The notes under the pieces: generated by a model
What the model was told of the DNA's origin: nothing
Seen by the model: the letters and a program-made list of their open reading frames with translations, nothing else
Databases searched by the model: none
Translations under genes and position numbers: made by a program
Shown here: in pieces, positions 6,312-15,620 of the stretch
Layout: every line of letters begins with the position of its first letter
How positions within the stretch are numbered: position 1 is the first letter of the stretch
Assembly: GCA_910583525.1 (NCBI GenBank)
Contig: CAJTXL010000038.1
Location: 1 to 23,327 of the forward strand
Source of the DNA: an uncultured Muribaculaceae bacterium
GTDB lineage: Bacteria; Bacteroidota; Bacteroidia; Bacteroidales; Muribaculaceae
Length of the DNA stretch: 23,327 nucleotides
Reading direction: 5' to 3'

Positions 6312-9011
6312 TCAGAATAGCTGTGAGGTATTTATTACGTGTTTGAAATCTGAAAGACGATTGACAGCAGTATGGGGAATGAGGACATAACGCCATGGTT
6401 TGCCACCATGACGTGTCGCATAATCTCCGGCAATGTCACAATAACGGCGAGCCGCTTGCGCTTTGTCTTGAACATCCTTGTCTTCGACGTCTTTCTCTGC
6501 CTTTGTTTCGCACATATAGATTGCATCGGCGGTCTCTACGATGAAATCAGGCTCATATCGTTTTGAACCGTTAGCCCAATATATATTGAATTGCTGCGGC
6601 ACAGGACGCAACCATTTCAATACAGAAATATCATTTTCAAGAATATAGGCGAAATCCCACTCGGTAGTGCTGTCAAAGCGCGTTTCGGGATAATATGATT
6701 TGAGCAATCCCTGCACTATATACTTGTTGCCCCATGATTTCTTTTCGGGCATGTCGCAGACCATTCGCTTTGCAAACCCGTTGTCAACCAAATGTTGGTC
6801 AAGAATACGACTGAAGGGCAAAACCCGAGTAGGAGCCACCTTTTCCTCTATAATTTGGAAATGCCCTTTCATCTGCCTGTAGATATTGAACGCAAGCCCT
6901 TCTCTGTAAGCATTGACGATCTCAGCCAAATCGTCACTTGAAGCATCGGTGTTGTAGCTTTTGATTGCGAATAACGCTTGTTCTGCAAGTTTGTAAAGCA
7001 AGTCTGAACATTCGTCATAATCTACATCATCGAAGTCAATAAGGCGAGCCACGAGGATATCAAGAGGATTACCATTGGAACTGCCACTACGTCCGGCAAT
7101 AACATCTGTTTCGCCGGTATCAAGACTCTGTCGAAGTATTTCTACAGAAACTTTTTTAAGATTGTATCCGTTTGATGTATCAAGGTCGAAGTCTTCAAAC
7201 ACGGCCTTAATGCGCGGAGGCTCTATGACAAGTCGAGGAATCTCGATTACATTCTTCTCGTAATCGACTATTACCTGTTTGATTACGTGGTCGAGTTGCT
7301 CAAGTTGTTCTTTGGCCTCTTGCTCGGCAAAAAGTGGATTTGAAACCTTGGCTCGTTCGGAGATGACTTTCTCTGCTTTTTGGCGTATAACCTTTATAAT
7401 CTCCGGCTTCTTCAAATCGCCATAATGTTCAACCCTGTCAGCAGCCAAAGGTATCACTTCGAGCACTGCGCGGACGGCATCACATGTACGTTCAGCGACT
7501 TTCTTCTCATATTCGGTCTGAGCTTGCTTAACGGCGGCAACATATTTCTTTTCTACAGAAGATGTGGTCGTAACAACCGTACCCTGTTGCTGTGCCAAGT
7601 CATCCTCGTCAAATTCCACATAAGAGAGTTTACTGAGTACGCTGTCGCCGTTCTGCGCCTTGTCAATCACGGCGGCAAAGTTGTCGTGGGCAATTACTGT
7701 AAGTTTGTCAACATCGGGATTGCCGGTGCGTTCACCTCCGTAAGGCAGGCGAAGCCCTCGCCCGATTGTCTGTTCTATAAGAACCGCCGCATCTGCCGCA
7801 CGAAGTGGAATAATCGTATAAAGATTATTTACGTCCCAGCCCTCTTTAAGCATATTGACGTGGACCACAATTTCAATCTGATTATCGGGCGCTTCGAGGG
7901 CTACAAACTGCTGTTCTATTTCTCCGTCTTTCTTCGTAGAACTGTCAATCTGTAACACTTTACCTTTGTAGCGACCGTGGAAAATCCGGTCACTTTCGAG
8001 CAAATCTTTTACGTTACGCGCATGGGCAATGTCGCGACATGCCACAAGGATGAACGGATGCACAACATGCTTGCCGCTCTGCTTGGCATAAAGTTCTATT
8101 GCAAGTTTAGTACGTTCGTGCACAGTAATACCGTCTTCAAGCTTCATTATTTCGATTTCGTCGGCGGTATAATTAGCTTTTTTGAAATTCTTGCGTCCGG
8201 CTACAGTGGGGTCTTTCACATAACGTTTGTCGGCAAGTGCCTGGGCAAGATTGTACTCAAAAACTATGTTTTTGAATGCCTTACCTTTCTCGTCGAGCGG
8301 CGTTGCCGTCATCTCGAAACCTAGAACAGGGCGCAGCTCGTTAATGGCTTTCTTCGAAGCATCGGCATGGTAGCGATGAGCTTCGTCCATAAGTATCACA
8401 AGGTCAGGCAACCCGGCAAGATAGTCGAAGTAAGACTGCCCGATGTATTCCGAAAGACGCCGCATTTTAGGTGTACCTTTCACACCCTCTTTACTATCCT
8501 TGTTGAACTTCGAGATATTGAATATGTTGATTTGCAAAGATGAGAAAAGCGAGGGTGTACGGTCATCGTAAGTTTCACCCGTTACTACCTGAGGTGGACT
8601 GGACACAAACTCACTTATACCCTTAAACACATACTTTTCATAGGACGGGTCGCCAAAATCGCGAATAAGTTTATTGTATAGTGTAAGATTGGGTGCGAGT
8701 ATAAAGAAATGTTTTATACCTTTTTTCAGATATAGATAGGAGATAATGGCGCCCATCAGCCGTGTTTTGCCGATGCCGGTGGCTATGGAAAATGCAAGCG
8801 AAGGAAAATCGCGGTCAAAATCCTTAAATACAGGCACAATGGATTTGACCTCTGCGGTCTCCTTTTTAAGGAAATCAGACAATTTACCATCTTCTCGCGG
8901 CGGCTTCTGCAACATAAGTTTGTCGACAATACGCGATGTAAGGTCGAGGGCCTTTGCAAGCGGCTCCCGCAGCGATAGCCGCTGACGTATCATGTTTACT
9001 GTCGAGTTCAT
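6312..9011 (-). CDS. res: type III restriction-modification system, Res subunit (helicase-nuclease)
   Basis: This 899-residue protein should use ATP-driven DNA translocation or sliding to cut DNA when bound with Mod at unmethylated sites. The superfamily 2 core is visible: Walker A ATGIGKTR (77-84), DEAH (209-212) and TAT (235-237). A late helicase motif is seen in EQTIGRGLRLPYGG near residue 420. A C-terminal PD-(D/E)XK nuclease has PDF (821-823) and ETK (835-837). The length is normal for Res. Its ATG overlaps the Mod stop by one base (TGATG), which indicates translational coupling with Mod. No terminator is visible after the stop, and the lipopolysaccharide promoter begins within ten bases, so read-through is possible. 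The gene looks intact. Confidence 0.93.
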   Translation of the reverse strand: MNSTVNMIRQRLSLREPLAKALDLTSRIVDKLMLQKPPREDGKLSDFLKKETAEVKSIVPVFKDFDRDFPSLAFSIATGIGKTRLMGAIISYLYLKKGIKHFFILAPNLTLYNKLIRDFGDPSYEKYVFKGISEFVSSPPQVVTGETYDDRTPSLFSSLQINIFNISKFNKDSKEGVKGTPKMRRLSEYIGQSYFDYLAGLPDLVILMDEAHRYHADASKKAINELRPVLGFEMTATPLDEKGKAFKNIVFEYNLAQALADKRYVKDPTVAGRKNFKKANYTADEIEIMKLEDGITVHERTKLAIELYAKQSGKHVVHPFILVACRDIAHARNVKDLLESDRIFHGRYKGKVLQIDSSTKKDGEIEQQFVALEAPDNQIEIVVHVNMLKEGWDVNNLYTIIPLRAADAAVLIEQTIGRGLRLPYGGERTGNPDVDKLTVIAHDNFAAVIDKAQNGDSVLSKLSYVEFDEDDLAQQQGTVVTTTSSVEKKYVAAVKQAQTEYEKKVAERTCDAVRAVLEVIPLAADRVEHYGDLKKPEIIKVIRQKAEKVISERAKVSNPLFAEQEAKEQLEQLDHVIKQVIVDYEKNVIEIPRLVIEPPRIKAVFEDFDLDTSNGYNLKKVSVEILRQSLDTGETDVIAGRSGSSNGNPLDILVARLIDFDDVDYDECSDLLYKLAEQALFAIKSYNTDASSDDLAEIVNAYREGLAFNIYRQMKGHFQIIEEKVAPTRVLPFSRILDQHLVDNGFAKRMVCDMPEKKSWGNKYIVQGLLKSYYPETRFDSTTEWDFAYILENDISVLKWLRPVPQQFNIYWANGSKRYEPDFIVETADAIYMCETKAEKDVEDKDVQDKAQAARRYCDIAGDYATRHGGKPWRYVLIPHTAVNRLSDFKHVINTSQLF

Positions 9012-10663
9012 CAGTCGAACAGATTTGGTTCGTAATCAGAAGCCTGTGCTTCTTCGACATCAGGGAAATCTTCGTAAGCATCTTTCTCCAGATCTATTTC
9101 AGGGAGTGAGACTATGTTGAGAGAATAATCGTCGCGGCCGAATTCGCAACGTCCGAGAAGCATCTTAGGAATCTTCTTCAATGTTATGTTAGAGAAACGA
9201 TTGTTGCACTCCGATTGGAACTGAGTGCAGCAAATAAGCAATGATTCATCTTCTGCCATCTGTTCATGCAGTTGTTCCAACACTTCTGCGGTAAGGAATT
9301 GGGTTGTGGTGAAGATGAAGTCGTGCTCCGAGCTGAACCCTTGCTTCCAGTATTGCTCTGTGCTTGGTTGATAGGTGAAGCCCTCTTGCTTCGCCATAGC
9401 GGCCGCAAGCATATCGGCGTTGTAGGCCTTGTTGATAACGAATTGCCCATGCTTGTCGATATTAAGTAGACTCGGCGCAAGTTCATAGAACTTGAAGCCG
9501 CCACCGCCCTGCCAATTCTGTGCCTTAGAGATGCCACCCTGTTCACCATCAATCACCTTGATTAGTCGAGGTCTACATACTGAATAAGCGTGATTTCCAA
9601 GTTCTACTCCAATCCAGCGTCTGCCCATTTTGTGGGCGACAGCTGCGGTTGTACCGCTGCCGAGGAAGCTGTCAAGAACTATATCACCATCTGTTGTAGC
9701 CAATTGAATAACCCGTTCGATTAGACGCTCAGGCTTTGGGGTATCGAAGGTTTCGGGTAAATCTAATATTTTGATTTCTGAATTAGCTTCTCTCGTTGTC
9801 CCTACTTCTTCCGCAAACCATAGGGTTTCAGGAACTCTGCCTCGTTGGTCTTTTAGATATATTTTCCGAATGATTCTGGTCTCGTCTTCAGAAAATTTGA
9901 TTTTACCGATAGACAACTCTTGTTCAAAAGTTTCACGACTAAAGCGCCACCCCTTTTCGGGATGATGAATGATATTACCCGAAGGAGTGGTAATATCATA
10001 CATTAGATTTGGGCGCAAAAGGCTATTCCGTACATCACCACTTCTCCAAGGTCCGTTGGAATCATTATCGGGATTAGAATAATTGATGTTATGCTTTGCA
10101 GTTCGTTCTAAAGAATTTAGGACAAACTTATCACTCTTGCGATAACAGAAAGTATAGTTGTGATGTAAAGAGAACTTGCCAGGATACCCTTTACTTTGAA
10201 CGGCATGCTGCCAAATAGTGGACGCAACAAAATTTGAGCGGCCAAAGACTTCATCACACAGTATCTTGAAATAGTGAGCTTCGCAGTCGTCTAATGTAAC
10301 CCAAAGACTACCATCTTCGGAAAGTAGCTTGTGCAATATCACAAGGCGCTCATAAATCAAAGATAGCCAAATTGAATGTTCAAGGTTATCTTCGTATTGG
10401 TCAAAAGCGTGTCCTGTATTGTATGGTGGATCTATGTATATACACTTAATCTGCCCAGCGAAGTCCTGTTCAAGGGCGCGGAGCGCAAGAAGATTGTCTC
10501 CATGGATAAGCATATTGCCCGGCCATAGTTTGCCATTGGGTAACATGGCTGTCTCTACCTCACCACAAGCTAATGCCGAGTCTTCAATAAGTATGCGTGG
10601 CTCTATGGCAGGGCGTTCCTCATCCTTACCAATCCACGTAAGTTCAAGTTTATTTAATTTCAT
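9011..10663 (-). CDS. mod: type III restriction-modification system, Mod subunit (adenine-N6 DNA methyltransferase)
   Basis: This 550-residue DNA methyltransferase of the beta class has the catalytic motif first, DPPYNTG (78-84), and the AdoMet-binding motif later, FLGSGTT (333-339). It would methylate adenine in an asymmetric site, protect host DNA and provide target recognition for Res. The middle (about 140-300) should contain the recognition domain. The C-terminal part (about 365-550), with GGGGFKFYEL near its start, is usual for these Mod proteins. The gene starts eight bases after the preceding membrane-protein gene and ends on the Res start, placing it in the middle of the operon. Target sequence cannot be read from the protein. 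It appears intact. Confidence 0.93.
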   Translation of the reverse strand: MKLNKLELTWIGKDEERPAIEPRILIEDSALACGEVETAMLPNGKLWPGNMLIHGDNLLALRALEQDFAGQIKCIYIDPPYNTGHAFDQYEDNLEHSIWLSLIYERLVILHKLLSEDGSLWVTLDDCEAHYFKILCDEVFGRSNFVASTIWQHAVQSKGYPGKFSLHHNYTFCYRKSDKFVLNSLERTAKHNINYSNPDNDSNGPWRSGDVRNSLLRPNLMYDITTPSGNIIHHPEKGWRFSRETFEQELSIGKIKFSEDETRIIRKIYLKDQRGRVPETLWFAEEVGTTREANSEIKILDLPETFDTPKPERLIERVIQLATTDGDIVLDSFLGSGTTAAVAHKMGRRWIGVELGNHAYSVCRPRLIKVIDGEQGGISKAQNWQGGGGFKFYELAPSLLNIDKHGQFVINKAYNADMLAAAMAKQEGFTYQPSTEQYWKQGFSSEHDFIFTTTQFLTAEVLEQLHEQMAEDESLLICCTQFQSECNNRFSNITLKKIPKMLLGRCEFGRDDYSLNIVSLPEIDLEKDAYEDFPDVEEAQASDYEPNLFD

Positions 10664-10671
10664 ATATTGAA

Positions 10672-11469
10672 TTATATGATTGTCTCAATTCGTTTTATCT
10701 CTTGTTCTCGATAAGATATAATGGTCGGCTTCAGTTCTTCCTTTAGTTGCCCTATGGTGGAGTTCTGAAGTGTTTTTGAGATAATTTCTCTCAAATTGGG
10801 CACGACATCTAATTGAGGTGTTATTTTTAAAATAGTTTCCACAATGCAATTCTTAGGATAAATTGTCGAATAATTATCCAAGTGATACTTTAAATATGCG
10901 TCTTTCCCTGTTTCTTCATTCGGCATATTCTTAATTAAATTATTTAACCAAGAAATATCTTGTATTAAAGACCCATACTGTGCATATATGCTATTGTATA
11001 GTTTATGAAATTCATTCTGCGCTTGATTTTTAGGGTCAATACTGATGGCTATATCAACGGCAAATGCTTTTTCATCAAAATCTCGAATCAAATTCTGAAC
11101 TTGCACGTCAACAACGTCAAACTTCTTTTCCATAATGTGCGTAAAGCAATTCACACACTCCATCTCATTTATACAAGCTTGAAAATTAAATAATTTTTCA
11201 AGTTGGCTTTGTAATTTTTGTTGTTCTGATTGTTTAATATAAAATACCTGTTGTTTACGATTCTGTCTTAAGGTGAGCCAGGTTATTAAGACCATTGCGA
11301 AAGACGCTATTGCAGCTAAATATGTTCCCCAAAAAGATGTCCAATCTGAGGGTTTATGTAATATTTGAATGTCTGTTTTTATGTAATATAATCCATTTAT
11401 TATTAACGGAAACAATGACAAACCTAAAACAATTAAAATAGCAGATATGTTAACGAATGATTTTTTCAT
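10672..11469 (-). CDS. two-TM membrane protein, resembling putative abortive-infection (putAbiC-like) proteins
   Basis: This 265-residue protein has two hydrophobic segments (about 8-29 and 46-66), joined by a loop carrying SDWTSFWGTYLAA. A Gln/Lys-rich probable coiled coil (about 68-95) and a soluble cytoplasmic domain with LFNFQACINEME follow. TM pairs with an FWGTY-type turn, a coiled coil and a helical C-terminus are typical of proteins annotated as putative phage abortive infection proteins, but the match is by eye and weak. The start is ATG at 11469: it follows a GGAAG ribosome site and overlaps the stop of the helicase-tail relic. The gene is visibly more AT-rich than its neighbours, suggesting separate origin. 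It lies between a nuclease and mod in one operon, so a membrane-acting effector or sensor is plausible. Confidence 0.6.
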   Translation of the reverse strand: MKKSFVNISAILIVLGLSLFPLIINGLYYIKTDIQILHKPSDWTSFWGTYLAAIASFAMVLITWLTLRQNRKQQVFYIKQSEQQKLQSQLEKLFNFQACINEMECVNCFTHIMEKKFDVVDVQVQNLIRDFDEKAFAVDIAISIDPKNQAQNEFHKLYNSIYAQYGSLIQDISWLNNLIKNMPNEETGKDAYLKYHLDNYSTIYPKNCIVETILKITPQLDVVPNLREIISKTLQNSTIGQLKEELKPTIISYREQEIKRIETII

Positions 11470-11549
11470 ATTATCTTCCAATGAATTGTTAATAAAACAG
11501 CTTTGCACAACCTTTGGGAGCGCATGGCCTCAAGTTTATAGAGCACGTT
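11466..11549 (-). pseudogene. relic of the 3' end of a SNF2-type helicase gene
   Basis: This stretch encodes 27 codons and a stop that align without gaps to the last 27 codons and stop of the intact SNF2-type gene (12668-12751). By my count 13 of 27 residues are identical, including KxEAM, SQ, LL and IHW. Its stop (TGA) overlaps the ATG of the membrane-protein gene, as expected for a former upstream gene in an operon. It lies after the DUF1016 gene, so the two copies flank that gene as imperfect direct repeats. The changes are spread along the copy, and the relic reads as a diverged homologous tail. Confidence 0.8.
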
Positions 11550-11583
11550 TCTATTCGTTCGTTTTTATATAACCACAATACAT

Positions 11584-12657
11584 TCATAAAGCATCGTTGT
11601 CGATTAGTTTCGCCTCTATTTCCTCAATGGTTGGCAGAGCACTTTTGAAATTGTCGGGGAGCAATCGACTCAACTGATATTCCGAAATCCCTATTGGCAG
11701 ATTATAACCTTCAAGCGAATACTTGGCGAGTACGTTATCTTTAGTCTTACACACAAGAAGTCCTATCGTAGGATTATCTTGCTCTGTTTTCAAGAGATGA
11801 TTAACCGCTGTTACATACATACCGAGTTGTCCAAGATGTGCGGCTTCAAATTTAACCGTCTTGACCTCTATTACCACATAACATCGAAGTTTAAGATTAT
11901 AGAAAAGTAAATCGGTAAATTGTTCAGTCTCACCCACTTTAAGCCGATATTCGCGTCCGACATAAGCAAAACCCTCACCCAATTCGAGAAGAAACCGGGT
12001 AATTTCTTTTAGAAGAGCTTGTTTTAACTCGCGCTCCCTATACGGTCCGACCAAGTTAGTAAAGTCGAACATGTAAGGGTCTTTGGTCATCTCTTGCGCC
12101 AAATCGCCTGTAGGCAAAGGAAGCAAATTTTTGAAATTTGTAATACCATTACCCTGACGCAGATGTAAGTTGGTATCGAGCATATTGAGTAGAATAGCTC
12201 TTGACCATCCCTGTTTCACGGTTTCAACAAGATAGAACAAAGCAACCGTAGGTTGATTGAAATATTTGTCGATAAGCAGTTTATGATGTCCCCATGAAAC
12301 AGAGTACAAAATTCCCCCAAGTTGAGGGAATTTTGTTTGTTCGGATATTCCTTCAAGTTGGGGGAATATCTCGGAATACATCAGATAGAACCGGCGGACA
12401 TAATAAAGATTTTTAGGAGAGAAGCAATTAGCTTCGGGAATAGCTTCTTTGAGGTCCCGGCTAAGTATCTTCATAAACCCTGAACCATATTTGTTTTCGT
12501 TTTGGCGGTTGTTGATGTCTTTTCCGAGCTGCCAATAAAATGTCAACAATTCTCTATTGACCTCAACCGATGCCTTTATTTGTGCAGCACGATACCGCCC
12601 GGAAAGTGAGGCTATCCATTTTTTATATTCGGTATCGGTAATCAGTGTCTTATTCAT
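11584..12657 (-). CDS. DUF1016/YhcG-family PD-(D/E)XK nuclease
   Basis: This 357-residue protein has the DUF1016 N-terminal helical domain (about 10-170; YWQLGKDI at 41-48, SWGHH at 121-125) and a C-terminal PD-(D/E)XK nuclease domain. Likely active-site residues are D249 (FTDLLFYN), E264 and K266 (VIEVKT), then Q277. The family is common in defence islands and next to restriction-modification genes; its targets are mostly unknown. The gene starts ten bases after the helicase stop. It is followed by 75 bases holding a relic of the helicase tail, so it appears to be an inserted or exchanged unit. A 36-bp internal repeat gives two FPQLxGI copies (98-104 and 110-116). Confidence 0.9.
   Translation of the reverse strand: MNKTLITDTEYKKWIASLSGRYRAAQIKASVEVNRELLTFYWQLGKDINNRQNENKYGSGFMKILSRDLKEAIPEANCFSPKNLYYVRRFYLMYSEIFPQLEGISEQTKFPQLGGILYSVSWGHHKLLIDKYFNQPTVALFYLVETVKQGWSRAILLNMLDTNLHLRQGNGITNFKNLLPLPTGDLAQEMTKDPYMFDFTNLVGPYRERELKQALLKEITRFLLELGEGFAYVGREYRLKVGETEQFTDLLFYNLKLRCYVVIEVKTVKFEAAHLGQLGMYVTAVNHLLKTEQDNPTIGLLVCKTKDNVLAKYSLEGYNLPIGISEYQLSRLLPDNFKSALPTIEEIEAKLIDNDAL
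12311..12366. repeat. 36-bp spaced repeat of a 20-bp palindromic unit inside the DUF1016 gene
   Basis: Two 20-base copies (12311-12330 and 12347-12366) start exactly 36 bases apart and agree at 17 of 20 positions. Each is nearly self-complementary (TTCC...GGAA). The period is a multiple of three and adds a 12-residue unit to the protein. Confidence 0.75.
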
Positions 12658-12667
12658 AGATTATCGA

Positions 12668-15580
12668 TTAATTAATTCTCCAATGGATTCTTAACAAACG
12701 GTTTTGCTCGACCTTTTGGGAGAGCATGGCTTCGACCTTGTTGAGCAGGGTTTCTTTGCGGACGTCTACTTCGTCCTGAGCCTGGTAGAGGTTTAAGCGC
12801 TTCTCGCTGCGACGCTTTTCGAGGTCTTTGATTTCGCGCTGAATGCGAAGCTTTTCATCTAGGCGAGAGATGCGCTTTGCCTCACTCTTTCGGAGTTTGA
12901 TTTCGGCATCGATATCACGGAGTTCTTTTTCAAGGCCACGCTTCACGTCCTCTGCCCAAGAGTCAAGCTTATTCATCTCGTCGTCAAAGAACGATTCGTT
13001 GCGTTTTGAATTGTCCTCTACAATCTCGGCGTGTTGTGCAGTTATAGAATCTTCAAGAGCAGCCAAAAGCTTCGACGAAAGATTCACTACAAGTGGCGAG
13101 CATTCACCGGGAAGTTTGAGCATATGCTCGGCTATGTCAGGAAAGACTTTTTCGCCGGATTCGGTGATGCACGCATAGAGAAAATAATCTTCGCGCTCGA
13201 AAGAGTCGATGGATAGTTTGTCAACAATGAGCCATCCCGAACTGCCGACAAGCTGCTTCAACAGCGCAACATTTACAGTAGCGTTAGAATAATCGAACAC
13301 GATCTCCGACGGCACTGCCTTTTGCGAGAGCAATGTGTTGAGCATGTGTTTAGCCAACGGCGAGCCTATTCTGTATGCTTGCGAACTCTCAGGCAAAATG
13401 AAATTGCGGCGAGTACCCGATGGGGGCAGTATATAATGGCCGTACTCTATGATGCCGTCGGTATAATTGGCATCATGGGGCACAACCTTATCAATAATAA
13501 AAGAGTGGTCAGCGTCCTCAAATATTGCATGCCCTGCAAAGAAACTGCGAGTAAGATTCCACAAAACGCCCTCAAATTCATTGAGATTGCTTTGGGCTTC
13601 AGCGAGGTCAAGGCGGAGTTTCTGCTTGACAGACTCATCAAAATTTTCAAGAAGCGTTGTGCGTGCTTTCAGCATTTTGTCGGAAATCTGCTCTTGCAAT
13701 TCCGACTGTAGGGCATCGAAGGCATCCTGAATTTCTTTCGGAGTGCGACATTGCTGATATATTGATGCAATACGTTTCTCGAAATCCACTCCATTACCAA
13801 TTGCACCAAGCACCTCGTCGGACGCCCCGAATACACCATTGAACAGTTGAAACTTTTGGTCGAGAAGTTCATAGACGCGGACATCTGCGGCATTCGTTTT
13901 ATTGAGGAAATTGATTACAACGACGTCGAAATCTTGGCCGTAGCGGTGGCAGCGGCCTATTCGCTGTTCGATGCGTTGAGGATTCCACGGCATATCATAA
14001 TTTACAACAAGGGAACAAAATTGCAGATTGATGCCTTCGGCTGCGGCTTCGGTTGCTATCATGATTGTAGCCTCGTTGCGGAAGTAATCGACGAGCGCGG
14101 CGCGTTTGTCAGCCGTAATCGAACCCGTAATCCGTTTCGTACCCTTGTACCGCTCTTTCCACTCTTTATAGATACGGGTGGAAAGTTTGTCTGTATTAGA
14201 GCCGTTGAATAGGACAACTTTGCCTTTGTATCCTCTTTTTTCGAGAAGTCCAAAGAGAAAGTCCTGGGTGCGCCGCGATTCGGTAAATATAAGCGCTTTC
14301 TTAGACGCTCCGAGTTCTTCGAGCTGGGCGAAGCCTTGCTTCAGTCCCTCAAAAAGCTGTTCAGCTTTTGAATTTCTTTTTATCTTATAGGCAAGGTCAC
14401 GGAACTTTTCAAGGTCGACAATTTCACGGCGGATGCACTCGACATCGTGTGGTGAGATTATTCCATCTTCTTCGACAGAGCTTTCTTCTTCGTCAAGCCA
14501 TTCATCGGAATCTTCGTCGTAACCATCGTAATCCTGTGAGAAAAGACTTGCAATTTCGTGGTCAGTTGTATGCCTGGCGAGTTTGACTTCCAACTTTTCG
14601 AGCAACGCACAGAGAGTGCCATAGATGGCATGTGTAGAGGACGCAAGGAGTTTTCGGAGTATAAGTGTCATGAGCTGACGCTGACTATTGGGCAGAGCGT
14701 ACAGTTTCGGCCTTTGCAGATATTCCGAAACGAGGTCATATAGTTCCTGCTCCTGTTTAGTGGGGTAAAACTCTTGGAGGATGGCAATGCGCTTAGTGTA
14801 ACGCACATATTCAAGAGCCTGACGGCGCAATGTCCGCTTACAAAGCGGAGCGAGACGACGACGTAAATCTTCATAATCGACATCGCTAAGATTGCCATTA
14901 TACTGCATCTTGAAACTTTTGAGGTCTCCAAAAGCATAATCATCTATTATTGTGGTGAGACCGTAAAGTTCAAGTATAGAGTTTTGTAGCGGCGTTGCCG
15001 TCAAAAGAATTTTCTTACGGCTTTCGAGTGCGCTTTTTATAGCATTGCCTATCTTATTGGTTGGCTTATATACATTACGTAGACGGTGAGCTTCGTCGAC
15101 AACTACCAAATCCCAAGGTGTGCGTTTCAGATAGGGCGCCTTTGTTTTTGCGAATTGATATGAGCAAATCACAATTTCCTCACAATCAAACGGATTAAAG
15201 TTACCCTCCTCGACAGATGAATTGAAAGTCTTGCTTTCAAGAATACGAGATGGTAAAAAGAACTTTTCTGAGAGTTCGGCAGACCACTGTTTACGAAGGT
15301 TTGCCGGGGCAATAATAAGCAAACGGCGTTTATGTTCAGCCCAAAACTGAGAAAGGATGATACCGGCCTCAATTGTTTTGCCAAGCCCAACTTCGTCTGC
15401 GAGGATTGCCCCTTTCGAAAGAGGCGACTTGAAAGCAAAGAAAGCGGCATCGATTTGATGCGGAGTCAAATCTACCTGTGCATCTTGTAGTGACGCAGTC
15501 AGCTTCCCGAGGCTGCTTGACGGCAGACTCCGGGTAAGCCAATGGGCGAAGTAGATTTGTTGCGGCAACGATAGCTCCAT
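12668..15580 (-). CDS. SNF2-type (RapA-like) helicase, defence-associated
   Basis: This 970-residue superfamily 2 DNA translocase has Walker A DEVGLGKT (62-69), DEAH (162-165), TATPLQN (194-200) and a C-terminal helicase motif RIEQRIGRCHRYGQ (about 555-568). The form RIGRCHRYGQ is shared by RapA and DISARM DrmD-like enzymes. An acidic insert (about 355-375) separates parts of the two lobes. The last 130 residues are highly charged and probably coiled coil. It is the first gene of the minus-strand defence operon, followed ten bases later by the DUF1016 gene. A -7 box lies about 40 bases upstream. It probably remodels or moves along DNA for the nuclease or Mod-Res. Its 3' end has a diverged partial copy downstream of the DUF1016 gene. 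Confidence 0.88.
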   Translation of the reverse strand: MELSLPQQIYFAHWLTRSLPSSSLGKLTASLQDAQVDLTPHQIDAAFFAFKSPLSKGAILADEVGLGKTIEAGIILSQFWAEHKRRLLIIAPANLRKQWSAELSEKFFLPSRILESKTFNSSVEEGNFNPFDCEEIVICSYQFAKTKAPYLKRTPWDLVVVDEAHRLRNVYKPTNKIGNAIKSALESRKKILLTATPLQNSILELYGLTTIIDDYAFGDLKSFKMQYNGNLSDVDYEDLRRRLAPLCKRTLRRQALEYVRYTKRIAILQEFYPTKQEQELYDLVSEYLQRPKLYALPNSQRQLMTLILRKLLASSTHAIYGTLCALLEKLEVKLARHTTDHEIASLFSQDYDGYDEDSDEWLDEEESSVEEDGIISPHDVECIRREIVDLEKFRDLAYKIKRNSKAEQLFEGLKQGFAQLEELGASKKALIFTESRRTQDFLFGLLEKRGYKGKVVLFNGSNTDKLSTRIYKEWKERYKGTKRITGSITADKRAALVDYFRNEATIMIATEAAAEGINLQFCSLVVNYDMPWNPQRIEQRIGRCHRYGQDFDVVVINFLNKTNAADVRVYELLDQKFQLFNGVFGASDEVLGAIGNGVDFEKRIASIYQQCRTPKEIQDAFDALQSELQEQISDKMLKARTTLLENFDESVKQKLRLDLAEAQSNLNEFEGVLWNLTRSFFAGHAIFEDADHSFIIDKVVPHDANYTDGIIEYGHYILPPSGTRRNFILPESSQAYRIGSPLAKHMLNTLLSQKAVPSEIVFDYSNATVNVALLKQLVGSSGWLIVDKLSIDSFEREDYFLYACITESGEKVFPDIAEHMLKLPGECSPLVVNLSSKLLAALEDSITAQHAEIVEDNSKRNESFFDDEMNKLDSWAEDVKRGLEKELRDIDAEIKLRKSEAKRISRLDEKLRIQREIKDLEKRRSEKRLNLYQAQDEVDVRKETLLNKVEAMLSQKVEQNRLLRIHWRIN

Positions 15581-15620
15581 CTCTCAATATAAGGTCTTTT
15601 CGCATAAAATACCTTAATTG

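Noticed and set aside
7380..7955. Plus-strand open frame of 191 codons
   Set aside because: It is antisense to the conserved middle of Res and carries no motif.
6312..15580. DISARM system
   Set aside because: The SNF2-type helicase resembles DrmD, but no DUF1998 (DrmB) or phospholipase D (DrmC) gene is present, and Mod-Res is a standard type III pair.
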